Counted from the first letter of the stretch, positions 29,010 to 37,284 are shown. The stretch: 64,000 nt of DNA from Rhodobacteraceae bacterium WFHF2C18 (GCA_002166865.1 NHTQ01000001.1:992001-1056000), one strand, 5' to 3'. Notes: generated from the sequence alone by a model not told the origin. A program made the numbers and translations.

Positions 29010-29356
29010 GGAAATGGGTGTCCGTTCCGGCCTGACCGCTGTGGCGAGGCCAGCATGTAACTGTTGCGTTCGATGTCGTTGTCCGGCGGATTGGCGGCCG
29101 GAAAAGCCACCCGGGAATCGGCCCGGGGTCCAGGTTCTCTGCGGTGCCGCATAACCGCATTCCGGCCGCATGCCAAGAGGGCGGCCGCAATCGCCGGCCC
29201 TGGGTCCGCTTGCGCGCCTGGCCCGCCGGGCTGTTGCCAAGCACGGCGGCTGTCTGCGGGCAGCATCGGCCTTTGCCTGGCCGGAAAGAGTGTTACCTTC
29301 TGCAGCACGGGCCATTTCCACGGCCTGCCAGACAACCGTTTGACGGGGCGCACCCC
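29010..29356. other. divergent intergenic region between the SulP and aldo/keto reductase genes
   Basis: 347 nt with open frames on both strands but no plausible protein or ribosome-binding sites. Promoters for both divergent genes should lie here; I could not place a convincing -35/-10 pair. Confidence 0.5.
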
Positions 29357-30259
29357 ATGGATCTGACACGACGCGCAGCCATCGCCGGCGGCCTTGCCTT
29401 CTCGGCGCTGCCGAGCGCGGGGCGGGCCGACGACAGCACTCTGCGGCGCGTGCCCTCGACCGGCGCGATGATGCCCGCTGTCGGGCTGGGAAGCTGGATC
29501 ACCTTCAACGTCGGCACTGACCCCGTTCTGCTGGACTCCTGTGCCGAGGTGATCGCGGCCTTCGTCGAGGAGGGCGGCGGCATGATCGATTCCTCGCCGA
29601 TGTACGGCTCTTCCCAGAACACGATCGGGTACGGGTTGGACAAGCTGAACCGCCCGGGGGACGTTTTCGCCACCGACAAGGTCTGGACCGATTCGGTCGC
29701 CAACGGGCCCGACCAGATCGCCGAGAGTCGGGCGGAATGGGGCGTGGACAGCTTCGACCTGCTGCAGGTACACAACCTGGTGTCCTGGCGCGGACATCTG
29801 GAAACGCTGTTCGCCATGAAGGATGACGGCCGGCTTGCCCATGTCGGGATCACCACGTCACACGGGCGCCGGCATGCGCTGACCGAGCGGATCATGCGCG
29901 AGCACCCCATCGATTTCGTCCAGCTTACCTACAACCTGGCCGACCGCGCGGCCGAGGCGCGCCTGCTGCCTTTTGCACGGGAAAAGGGCATCGCCGTTAT
30001 CGCCAACCGCCCCTACCGCCGCGGAGCGCTGCCGCGCCGCCTGCGGGGCGCACCCCTGCCCGGTCTGGCCGCCGAGATCGGGGCGCGGAGCTGGCCGCAA
30101 CTGCTGCTGAAGTTCATCCTGTCGCATCCAGCACGCCCCATCGCCATCCCGGCGACCACCCGTGTCGGCCATGTACGCGAGAACAAGTCGGCCGCCCGCG
30201 GCCCCCTGCCCGACGCCGCCATGCGCCGCGAGATCATCGCCCATTTCGAAAACCTGTGA
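29357..30259 (+). CDS. exported aldo/keto reductase family protein
   Basis: The 300-residue protein begins with a Tat-like signal (LTRRAAIAG followed by a hydrophobic stretch and an SAGRA cleavage site), so it probably folds with cofactor before export to the periplasm. Aldo/keto reductase residues are present: the Asp and Tyr in IDSSPMYGSS, the Lys in ATDKVW and the His in LLQVHN. Substrate unknown. The stop overlaps the following membrane-protein gene by one base (TGATG). Confidence 0.82.
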   Translation: MDLTRRAAIAGGLAFSALPSAGRADDSTLRRVPSTGAMMPAVGLGSWITFNVGTDPVLLDSCAEVIAAFVEEGGGMIDSSPMYGSSQNTIGYGLDKLNRPGDVFATDKVWTDSVANGPDQIAESRAEWGVDSFDLLQVHNLVSWRGHLETLFAMKDDGRLAHVGITTSHGRRHALTERIMREHPIDFVQLTYNLADRAAEARLLPFAREKGIAVIANRPYRRGALPRRLRGAPLPGLAAEIGARSWPQLLLKFILSHPARPIAIPATTRVGHVRENKSAARGPLPDAAMRREIIAHFENL

Positions 30260-30921
30260 TGGAAACCTGGCTCACATACGAGCCGGCCGATTTCCTGCTG
30301 TTTTCCGAACGGGTCTACTGGCGTCTTTTCGCTCTGGAAAACGCCGCGCGCTGGCCCCTGCCGGTGCTGGCGCCGCTTGCGCTTCTGGCGGCGCTGCTCT
30401 GGCATCTGCGCCGCCCGGCATGGGGCCTGCGCGCACTGGCGGGCGTCGTGGCGCTGGTGTTGCTGTCGGTCGGCTGGCACTTCGTCTGGCAGCGCTACAC
30501 GCCGGTCAACTGGGCCGCGGCCTATGCCGCACCGCTCTACGCGGTTCAGGCGGGTTTGATAGCCTGGTCGGCCCTCACCGCCCCGCGCGCAGGCCGGCCC
30601 GGATCGTGGCGCGCGGTGACGGGGCGGGGGCTGATCGCTGCCGCCCTCATCTATCCGCTGCTTGCGCCGGTCGCCGTCCGCGACATCGCCGGCGCCGAGG
30701 TCTTCGGGGTGGCGCCGGATCCCACCCTCGCGGCCGCGCTCGGCGTCGCGCTTTTGGTGCCGGGGGCATGGCGCGGCTGGATACTGCTGGGCATTCCGGC
30801 GGTGCTGTTGATCGCCAGCGGCCTGACGCGCGCCCTGCTGGCCGGAGCGGCCGCACTCCCGCCCCTCCTGCTGGTCGCGGCCGCCGTGGCCGCCAATGCG
30901 CTCGCGCCCCGGCACAGCTAA
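30259..30921 (+). CDS. DUF6064-like multi-pass membrane protein
   Basis: The 220-residue protein has about six hydrophobic segments, and its opening YEPADFLLFSERVYWRLF resembles the DUF6064 family. Function unknown. It is translationally coupled to the exported aldo/keto reductase, so the two probably act together in the envelope. A GTG three bases upstream is an alternative start. Confidence 0.6.
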   Translation: METWLTYEPADFLLFSERVYWRLFALENAARWPLPVLAPLALLAALLWHLRRPAWGLRALAGVVALVLLSVGWHFVWQRYTPVNWAAAYAAPLYAVQAGLIAWSALTAPRAGRPGSWRAVTGRGLIAAALIYPLLAPVAVRDIAGAEVFGVAPDPTLAAALGVALLVPGAWRGWILLGIPAVLLIASGLTRALLAGAAALPPLLLVAAAVAANALAPRHS

Positions 30922-30933
30922 CGCCGGGATCGC

Positions 30934-32673
30934 TCAGGCGTTCGCGGCCGCCTCCGGCCCCTCGCCGCCCAAGGCGACCCAGGCGTCCCATTGCGACAGG
31001 AAGATCCGCCCGGAGATATGGTCGAGGAAATGCGAGCGCTCCAGCCGATCCATCACCGGTCCCTTCACCTCGCTCAGGTGCAGGCTGATCCCCTGCTCGG
31101 ACAGCCGGGTATTGATCGCTTCCAGGCTTTCCAGCGCGGAGAGGTCGACCTCGTTCACGGCCGAGCACATCAGGACGACATGGCGCAAGCGATCGTCGCT
31201 GGCCACGCGGTTGAGAAGCATGTCTTCCAGGAAGCGAGCATTGGCGAACCACAGGCTTTCGTCGATGCGAAGGGTGACGAGGTGGGGGTGCGTCTCGACC
31301 CGGTGGCGCCGGATGTTGCGGAAATGCTGCGTGCCCGGCACAAGCCCCACCTCGGCCACATGGGGGCGCGAACTGCGCCAAAGATGCAGCGCGATCGACA
31401 GGATGACCCCGGCGGAGACCCCCGCCTCGACCCCGAAACCCAGCGTCAGCAGGATCGTGGCCGAAACGGCCGCGAAATCGGCCCGGGAATAGGTCCAGGC
31501 GGTCCGCAGCACGTGCAGGTCCACCAGGCTGAGCACCGCAACGATGATGGTCGCCGCCAGCGTGGCCTTGGGCAGGAAGAAGATCAGCGGCGTCAGCGCC
31601 AGGGCGGCGATGGCCAGCCCGATCGCCGTGAACCCGCCGGCTGCGGGCGTTTCGGCCCCGGCATCGAAGTTCACCACCGAGCGCGAGAAGCCGCCCGTCA
31701 CCGGGTAGCCGCCGGTGAAGGCGGCGCCGATGTTCGCCGCACCCAGGCCGATCAGTTCCTGGTCGGGATCGATGCGCTGGCGCCGCTTGGCCGCCAGCGT
31801 CTGCGCGACGGAAACCGATTCGACGAACCCGATGATCGAGATCAGCAGCGCCGGCAGGGCCAGGGTGCCGATCAGATCGAGCGACAGGTCCGGCATCGTG
31901 AGCGGCGGAAGGCTCTGGGGCACGGCGCCCACGACCGCGACCCCGGCCGCATCCAGCCCCAGCAGGGCAACGAGCGTCGTTGTCACCACCACGGCCAGGA
32001 CCGGGCCGGCCTTCGTCGCCACGTCGGCCGTGCCCTTCGACAGGCCCAGCCGGATCAGAAGCGGCTTCATCCCCTTGCGCACCCAGAACAGGAACGCGGT
32101 GGCGGCCAGGCCGATCGCCAGCGTTGGCCAATTGATCGAATCCAGATGGTGCCAGAGCGAGTCCACCATCTCCGGCAGGGTGTGCCCGCTGGCCGGCACG
32201 CCGAGGATATGCTTGAGCTGGCTGGTGGCGATCAGCACGCCGCTGGCCGTGATGAAGCCCGAGATCACCGGGTGGCTGAGGAAATTGGCGATGAAGCCCA
32301 TCCGCAACAGGCCCAGCCCCGCCAGCATTGCCCCCGACAGCAGCGCCAGCGTCAAGGCCGCGGCGGCGTAGCCCATCGTCCCCGCCTCGGCCACCTGCCC
32401 CACGGCGGCCGCCGTCATCAGCGACACCACCGCCACCGGCCCCACGGCAAGCGCCCGGCTGGTGCCGAAAACGGTGTAGAGCAGGATCGGAACGATCGAG
32501 GCGTAAAGCCCCGCCTCGGGCGGCAGGCCGGCCAGCAGGGCATAGGCCAGCGACTGCGGGATCAGCATGATCGTGACGATCACCGCCGCGATGAGATCGG
32601 CGGTCAGGGTCGCGCGGTCATAGCGACGGCCCCAGTCGAGGATGGGCAGATAACGGTGCATCCGGGCGGGCAT
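30934..32673 (-). CDS. SulP-family sulfate permease with STAS domain
   Basis: The 579-residue SulP protein shows the canonical motif LIPQSLAYALLAGLPPEAGL, a DQELIGLGAANIGAAF segment and a C-terminal STAS domain (about residues 450-560, LMCSAVNEVDLSALESLE). It is closer to the classical sulfate-permease form than the SulP protein at 27519. ATG codons at 32673 and 32661 are both possible starts. It lies downstream of the sulfide oxidation genes on the same strand, after a hairpin. Confidence 0.88.
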   Translation of the reverse strand: MPARMHRYLPILDWGRRYDRATLTADLIAAVIVTIMLIPQSLAYALLAGLPPEAGLYASIVPILLYTVFGTSRALAVGPVAVVSLMTAAAVGQVAEAGTMGYAAAALTLALLSGAMLAGLGLLRMGFIANFLSHPVISGFITASGVLIATSQLKHILGVPASGHTLPEMVDSLWHHLDSINWPTLAIGLAATAFLFWVRKGMKPLLIRLGLSKGTADVATKAGPVLAVVVTTTLVALLGLDAAGVAVVGAVPQSLPPLTMPDLSLDLIGTLALPALLISIIGFVESVSVAQTLAAKRRQRIDPDQELIGLGAANIGAAFTGGYPVTGGFSRSVVNFDAGAETPAAGGFTAIGLAIAALALTPLIFFLPKATLAATIIVAVLSLVDLHVLRTAWTYSRADFAAVSATILLTLGFGVEAGVSAGVILSIALHLWRSSRPHVAEVGLVPGTQHFRNIRRHRVETHPHLVTLRIDESLWFANARFLEDMLLNRVASDDRLRHVVLMCSAVNEVDLSALESLEAINTRLSEQGISLHLSEVKGPVMDRLERSHFLDHISGRIFLSQWDAWVALGGEGPEAAANA

Positions 32674-32698
32674 CCCTTGTGATGTCTTTCAAAGTATC

Positions 32699-32722
32699 GG
32701 CAGGGGCGCCGCGGCCCCTGCC
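32699..32722. terminator. GC-rich hairpin between the SQR-fusion and SulP genes
   Basis: A 9-bp perfect stem (32699-32707 with 32714-32722), loop of 6. No T-run follows on either strand, so it may slow transcription or protect mRNA ends rather than terminate fully. Confidence 0.35.
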
Positions 32723-32749
32723 CGTGTCGTCAAGGACGGGGCACTCGGC

Positions 32750-34429
32750 CTACCTGGCGGCGGCGCTGAGCCTTTCGGGCTTGGCCATCCACTCGCGCCC
32801 GCGCAGCATGGCCTTCCAGTAGATGGGAGGCAACATCCGCTCCTTCAGCCACCAGGCCGCCCGCGACGGTTTCGTCCCGTCGATGAAAGCCTTCGGGAAA
32901 CTGGGCAACATGGTCCCGCCATATCCGAACTCGGCCAGCACGATCTTGCCGCGCTCAACCGTCAGCGGGCAGGAGCCGTAACCGTTGTACTGTGCCGAAG
33001 GCGCGCGGCCCTCGATGTCGGCAACCAGGTTCTCGGCCACCACCGGCGCCTGAACCCGCGCGGCCGCGGCGGTCTTGGCGTTGGGGGCGTTCATCACGTC
33101 GCCCAGGCTCCAGATATTGTCGAAGCTCTTGTGACGCAGCGTCGCCTGGTCCACGTCGACCCAGCCGGCGGCGTCGGCCAGCGGCGAAACGCGCACGAAA
33201 TCCGGCGCCGTCTGGGGCGGGCAGACGTGGATCATGTCGAAGTCCATCTCGACCCGCCGGGGGGCGGAATCGGGGGCCTTGACCTCGAAGACGGCCGTCT
33301 TGGCCGGCCCGTCCACGGCCACGAGATTGTGGAAGAAGTTCAGCGTGGCATCGTATTTCTCCACGTATCTCTCCAGGGCGGGCACATAGTCCTTGACCCC
33401 GAAAAGCACGCCTCCGGCATTGCAGAACTGGATGTCGATATCCTTCAGCACGCCGCGCCGATGCCAGGCGTCGCCCGACAGATACATCGCCTTCTGCGGC
33501 GCCCCGGCGCATTTGATGGGCATCGGCGGCTGGGTGAAGAGCGCGCGGCCTTCGGTCATGGTGCGCACCAGCTCCCAGGTGTAGGGTGCCAGATCGTACC
33601 GGTAGTTCGAGGTCACCCCGTTGCGGCCCAGGGTCTCCTCCAGCCCCTCGATGCCGCCCCAGTCCAGCTTGAGGCCCGGACAGACGACCAGCCGTTCGTA
33701 TTTGACCACGCGGCAGCCATCCAGGATCACCGCGTTGTCCTGCGGCTCGAAGGCCGCGACCGCCGCCTTGATCCAATGCACGCCGCGCGGGATCAGGCTG
33801 CCCATCGTCTTGGCCGTCTCCTGGGGTTCGAAGATGCCGCCGCCCACCATTGTCCAGCCGGGCTGGTAGTAATGGATATCGGCCGGGTCGATGATGGCGA
33901 TCTCAAGATCACGCTTCCGGGCCTGGATGCTGGAGGCGACGGCGATGCCGGCGGCACCCGCGCCCACGATCACGACATCATACCCGGCATCCCCGGTATC
34001 CGTCGGCGTACGACCAGCATTCGCGATGCGGCGGGCGACGCCGTTCATGTCGTATCCTGCGGCCTGCGTGGCGGCCAGAATGTCGGGTACGCTCCGGGTG
34101 CCGGCCTGGCTGAGCGACCACAGGGTGGCCGACCGCGTGCCGCTGCGGCAGTAGGCCAACACCGGACCGGGCAGTTCCTGCAGCGCCTGGCCGAAGCCAT
34201 CCGCATCCGCATCGCGCACCAAGCCCGACGTCACGGGCAGATAGCGTGCCTCCATTCCTTGCGCGTGGGCCGCTGCCTCGATCTCCTCGAAGCCGGGCTG
34301 GTCCGCACCCTCGCCATCGGGGCGGTTGCAGATGATGGCGCGGTACCCCTGCTGTTTCAACTCCGGCAGGTCCGAAGCGCGGATCTGCGGGCTCACAGCC
34401 AGGGTGTTGGTGATCTTTCTGGGCTCCAT
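32750..34429 (-). CDS. DUF442 sulfurtransferase-like domain fused to sulfide:quinone oxidoreductase
   Basis: The 559-residue protein has two parts. Residues 1-140 are a DUF442/TIGR01244 domain with the loop CRSGTRSATLW (Cys93). Residues 148-559 are a flavoprotein with the FAD motif VVIVGAGAAGIAVAS. It closely resembles the mitochondrial SQOR class: PIKCAGAPQK holds Cys307 and GYGSCPLTV holds Cys487, matching the redox-active cysteine pair of that class, and SPLADAAGWVDVD is nearly the same as the animal enzyme. SQR oxidises sulfide to persulfide and reduces quinone at the inner membrane. The fused domain could accept the persulfide. It lies 85 nt after the persulfide-dioxygenase-like gene. 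Confidence 0.88.
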   Translation of the reverse strand: MEPRKITNTLAVSPQIRASDLPELKQQGYRAIICNRPDGEGADQPGFEEIEAAAHAQGMEARYLPVTSGLVRDADADGFGQALQELPGPVLAYCRSGTRSATLWSLSQAGTRSVPDILAATQAAGYDMNGVARRIANAGRTPTDTGDAGYDVVIVGAGAAGIAVASSIQARKRDLEIAIIDPADIHYYQPGWTMVGGGIFEPQETAKTMGSLIPRGVHWIKAAVAAFEPQDNAVILDGCRVVKYERLVVCPGLKLDWGGIEGLEETLGRNGVTSNYRYDLAPYTWELVRTMTEGRALFTQPPMPIKCAGAPQKAMYLSGDAWHRRGVLKDIDIQFCNAGGVLFGVKDYVPALERYVEKYDATLNFFHNLVAVDGPAKTAVFEVKAPDSAPRRVEMDFDMIHVCPPQTAPDFVRVSPLADAAGWVDVDQATLRHKSFDNIWSLGDVMNAPNAKTAAAARVQAPVVAENLVADIEGRAPSAQYNGYGSCPLTVERGKIVLAEFGYGGTMLPSFPKAFIDGTKPSRAAWWLKERMLPPIYWKAMLRGREWMAKPERLSAAAR

Positions 34430-34514
34430 CGCGCGTTTCTCCTCCTGTTCATGGGTCTTTTCACGGGGCTCCCCTGCCGTGGAACGGGCGGCCCGCGCGG
34501 GGCCGCCCCGGTGC

Positions 34515-35402
34515 TTACAGGGTGTTCACCGGCACCTTGAGAAAGCGCTTGCCACTTTCGTCGGCCGGCGGCAGTTCGCCGGCGCGCATGTTCACCTGCA
34601 GCGAGGGAATGATCAGCTTGGGCATGGCCAGTTGCGCATCCCGCTCGGTGCGGAACTTGACGAATTCCTCCTTGGTCTTGCCGCCGCCGACGTGGATGTT
34701 GTTCGTCTTTTCCTCGGCCACGGTGGTTTCCCACTGGATGTCGCGGCCGCCCGGGCCGTAATCATGGCACATGAACAGGCGCATCTCGTCGGGGAGGCTG
34801 AGAACCTTCTGGATGCTGTCGTAAAGCGTGCCGGCATCGCCGCCCGGGAAATCGGCGCGAGCCGAGCCGCCGTCGGGCATGAACAGCGTGTCGCCCACGA
34901 AGGCCGCGTCGCCCATCACATGCGTCATGCAGGCGGGCGTGTGCCCCGGCGTGTGCATCACGAAGCACTGCATTTCACCGACCATGTAGGTGTCGCCTTC
35001 GTCGAACAGCTTGTCGAACTGGGAGCCGTCGCGCTGGAACTCCGTCCCCTCGTTGAAGACCTTGCCGAAAGTGTCCTGCACGATGGTGATGTTGCGGCCG
35101 ATACCCAGCTTGCCGCCCAGCTTCTGCTGGATGTAGGGCGCGGCTGACAGGTGGTCGGCATGCACATGCGTCTCGATCAGCCACTCGACAGACAGCCCGC
35201 TGCTCTGGACGTAGTCGATGATCTCGTCGGCATGGTCGTAGGTGATCCGCCCCGCCGCGTAATCGATGTCCATCACGGAATCGACCACGGCACAGGCGGT
35301 CGAGGCAGGGTCCTTCACGACGTAGGAGATCGTGTTGGTGGCCGGATCGAAAAAGGCCTTCACGTCGGGTTTGACGTCCATGTTGACGGGATAGTCGCTC
35401 AT
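34515..35402 (-). CDS. ETHE1/Blh-like metallo-beta-lactamase, likely persulfide dioxygenase
   Basis: The 295-residue protein has the metal-binding motif THVHADHLSA, a later His in HTPGHTPACM, an Asp in FVGDTLF and a His in CHDYGPGG, fitting the iron-binding persulfide dioxygenase group. These oxidise glutathione persulfide to sulfite. There is no rhodanese or DUF442 domain attached, unlike many bacterial Blh proteins; the DUF442 domain here sits on the neighbouring SQR instead. Start at 35400-35402 (MSDYPVNMDV), 29 nt after the YeeE gene. A longer upstream frame is a shadow of the YeeE genes. Confidence 0.87.
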   Translation of the reverse strand: MSDYPVNMDVKPDVKAFFDPATNTISYVVKDPASTACAVVDSVMDIDYAAGRITYDHADEIIDYVQSSGLSVEWLIETHVHADHLSAAPYIQQKLGGKLGIGRNITIVQDTFGKVFNEGTEFQRDGSQFDKLFDEGDTYMVGEMQCFVMHTPGHTPACMTHVMGDAAFVGDTLFMPDGGSARADFPGGDAGTLYDSIQKVLSLPDEMRLFMCHDYGPGGRDIQWETTVAEEKTNNIHVGGGKTKEEFVKFRTERDAQLAMPKLIIPSLQVNMRAGELPPADESGKRFLKVPVNTL

Positions 35403-35431
35403 TGCGGTTTCCTCCAGTTTGTCTTGATGTG

Positions 35432-35872
35432 TCAGCTGTTTACGCGCTGACCCGTGGCCAGCGGCAGGCGTTGCATGACCCGGGCGACAGCAATGCCGAC
35501 CAGCATCGCACCGGTGAAGGCGAAGACCTCCCACCGGCCGGTCCCGAGCGCGGGCAGCGCCCCGCCGGGACAGAAGCCCGAAATGCCCCAGCCCACGCCG
35601 AAGACCGCCGACCCGCCGATCAGCCGAACATCCAGGTCGGCCCGCGTGGGCAGATGATAGCGCACGTCGAAGACGGGGGCCTTGCGGCCCAGCACGAGGC
35701 GGTAGCCCACGAAGGTCGTCACCAGCGCCCCGCCCATCACGAAGATGAGCGAGGGATCCCAGCTCCCCGCGAAATCGAAGAAGTTCAGGACCTTCGCCGG
35801 ATTGGCCATGCCCGAGATCGAAATGCCGACCCCGAAGACCAGGCCGATCAGATACGTCACGATCAATCGCAT
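35432..35872 (-). CDS. half-size YeeE/YedE sulfur permease (second of pair)
   Basis: The 146-residue, four-helix membrane protein carries the family motif GISGFCPGGAL with a Cys near residue 105, and an early SGMANPAKVLNFFD segment. YeeE/YedE proteins pass thiosulfate or sulfur species through a path lined by cysteines. Full-length YeeE has two such halves; here each half is a separate gene. It starts 3 nt after the first half's stop, so the two are coupled. Confidence 0.85.
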   Translation of the reverse strand: MRLIVTYLIGLVFGVGISISGMANPAKVLNFFDFAGSWDPSLIFVMGGALVTTFVGYRLVLGRKAPVFDVRYHLPTRADLDVRLIGGSAVFGVGWGISGFCPGGALPALGTGRWEVFAFTGAMLVGIAVARVMQRLPLATGQRVNS

Positions 35873-35875
35873 GGT

Positions 35876-36307
35876 TCAGCCTCCCATCACGTGCCGGCGG
35901 AGATAGACCGTCGCGGCGGTGGCGATCATGAAGGTCACGGTGGCCAGGATCGAGCGCTTTGACAGGCGCGCCATACCGCAGACCCCGTGCCCCGAGGTGC
36001 AGCCCGATCCGTAGCTGACGCCGATGCCCACGATGATCCCGCCGACCACGAAGACCGGCGTGGCCGCGGGCACCTCGATCTCGGGCATCCGTCCGGTGGC
36101 CGCGAAGACGACCAGCGGCCCGGTCACCATCCCGGCCAGGAGCGCAGCGCGCCAGCCTCGGTCGCCAGGGCCACCTGGCCAGATGACGCCGGACAGGATT
36201 CCTGTCGCCCCCATGATACGCCCCAGGGTCAGCATAAGAAAAACCGCGGCCGTCCCGATCAGGACGCCCCCGGCCAGCGATTGCCAAGGTGTGAAAACTG
36301 TTTCCAT
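35876..36307 (-). CDS. half-size YeeE/YedE sulfur permease (first of pair)
   Basis: The 143-residue protein has about four membrane segments and the motif GSGCTSGHGVCGMARLSKRS with two cysteines, the N-terminal-half signature of the YeeE/YedE family. It probably pairs with the next gene to form one channel for a sulfur compound. It follows the DUF2892 gene after 5 nt. Confidence 0.86.
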   Translation of the reverse strand: METVFTPWQSLAGGVLIGTAAVFLMLTLGRIMGATGILSGVIWPGGPGDRGWRAALLAGMVTGPLVVFAATGRMPEIEVPAATPVFVVGGIIVGIGVSYGSGCTSGHGVCGMARLSKRSILATVTFMIATAATVYLRRHVMGG

Positions 36308-36312
36308 ATCGG

Positions 36313-36519
36313 TCAGCCGCGGCAGGTCCGGATGCCGATGATGGAATAAAGCGGGCAGTTACCTGCCAGCGAGGTCACGATGAACACCGCGGCCACCGCA
36401 ACCATCACCCATTTCAGCCAGCCCTCGCCGCCGACTTCCGTCGCGAAGGCGAGAATCAACAGGACCGCCGCCACGGCCAGGCGCAGCCCCCGATCGATCT
36501 TTCCCATGTTCGTCGTCAT
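36313..36519 (-). CDS. DUF2892 (YgaP-type) membrane protein
   Basis: The 68-residue protein has two membrane helices and ends NCPLYSIIGIRTC. This is the same fold as the membrane part of the rhodanese YgaP. Such proteins are common beside sulfide-oxidation and rhodanese genes, where they may dock sulfurtransferases at the membrane. A good ribosome-binding site (GAGAGGAGA) lies upstream. First gene of the predicted sulfur operon. Confidence 0.84.
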   Translation of the reverse strand: MTTNMGKIDRGLRLAVAAVLLILAFATEVGGEGWLKWVMVAVAAVFIVTSLAGNCPLYSIIGIRTCRG

Positions 36520-36556
36520 CTTCCGGTCTCCTCTCGAAGGAATCAGGGATGATGAC

Positions 36557-36598
36557 GGTATACAATGTTCAAGCGACGGTTCTCGGTGACTTCGTCAC
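36557..36598 (-). promoter_or_regulatory. predicted promoter with Crp/Fnr-type palindrome for the sulfur operon
   Basis: On the minus strand a TATACC -10-like element (36557-36562) lies about 40 nt upstream of the DUF2892 start. No good -35 exists, but the palindrome GTGAC-N3-GTCAC (36586-36598) is centred about 42 nt before the expected start site, the usual place for a Crp/Fnr activator. The half-sites resemble the CRP half-site GTGA, yet the spacer is one base shorter than usual. The site overlaps the stop codon of the Crp/Fnr gene. Confidence 0.4.
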
Positions 36599-37284
36599 TT
36601 TTCCCCTGCCGAGCGCGCCAATCGCTCCAACCCCTCGCGCGCGCGCAGGCGGATCTCGCCGCGAGACTGCTCGATCCAGCCGCGGCGCTGGAATTCCGAC
36701 AGCGTGCGGGAGACAACCTCGCGCGCCGTGCCGAGTTCGTTTCCCAGAAACTGGTGCGTCGCGCGCACGACCCCCTTTTCCTCCAGCTCCAGCAGACGCG
36801 CGGCCAGGCGGACGTCCATCCGGCGGAACACGATGTCGTCGATGAGGGTGAACAGATCTGTGATGCGCCGCGAATAGGCCTTGAAGATGAACTCGCGGAA
36901 AATCGCGGAACGCGCGGCGAGGTCGTCGAAGGTCGCGCGCGGGATCGCCACGGCGCGTACATCCGTCTCGGCGATGCCATCGGCGGAATACTCCTCGAAG
37001 GCGAGCATGCAGGCGGTGGTCAACACGCAGCTTTCCCCGGCGTGCACGCGGTAAAGGAACACCTCGCGCCCCGTTTCCGACCGCTGCTGCACGCGCACCG
37101 TGCCTTCCAGCAACAGCAGAAGGTTGTCTGCCGACTGGCCGGGCGCGAAGATCTGCGTGCCCGCCGGCACGCTGACAACCTCGCTGCCTGCCACCAGCTC
37201 GGCGCGCAGGTCTTCGGGAAGGCCCTTGAGCCCGGGAAACATGTCGATCCAGTTGGTCTGCTCGGCGGTCATCTGTAGGTGCAT
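36595..37284 (-). CDS. Crp/Fnr-family regulator with central cysteine pair
   Basis: The 229-residue regulator has an N-terminal cyclic-nucleotide-binding fold (about 20-130), a dimerisation helix and a winged helix-turn-helix with recognition helix GTAREVVSRTLSEF. The E-x2-S-R pattern is FNR-like. It lacks the FNR N-terminal cysteine cluster and instead has C86 and C92 in SCVLTTACML in the sensor domain, which could react with sulfur species or oxidants. It lies just upstream of, and on the same strand as, the sulfur operon. Start 37284 has GGAAGG close by; an in-frame ATG at 37272 is an alternative. Confidence 0.85.
   Translation of the reverse strand: MHLQMTAEQTNWIDMFPGLKGLPEDLRAELVAGSEVVSVPAGTQIFAPGQSADNLLLLLEGTVRVQQRSETGREVFLYRVHAGESCVLTTACMLAFEEYSADGIAETDVRAVAIPRATFDDLAARSAIFREFIFKAYSRRITDLFTLIDDIVFRRMDVRLAARLLELEEKGVVRATHQFLGNELGTAREVVSRTLSEFQRRGWIEQSRGEIRLRAREGLERLARSAGEK

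Noticed and set aside
29010..29356. Possible small gene in the SulP-aldo/keto reductase spacer
   Set aside because: Frames there lack ribosome-binding sites and have shadow-like composition.
30991..32682. A long open frame opposite the second SulP gene
   Set aside because: It is rich in Arg, His and Gln with no fold pattern; the opposite strand encodes a clear SulP permease.
34515..36287. A long frame joining the metallo-beta-lactamase to upstream sequence
   Set aside because: The upstream part reads the YeeE genes in the wrong frame and is rich in Arg and Gly. The true start at 35402 gives a standard ETHE1-like N-terminus.
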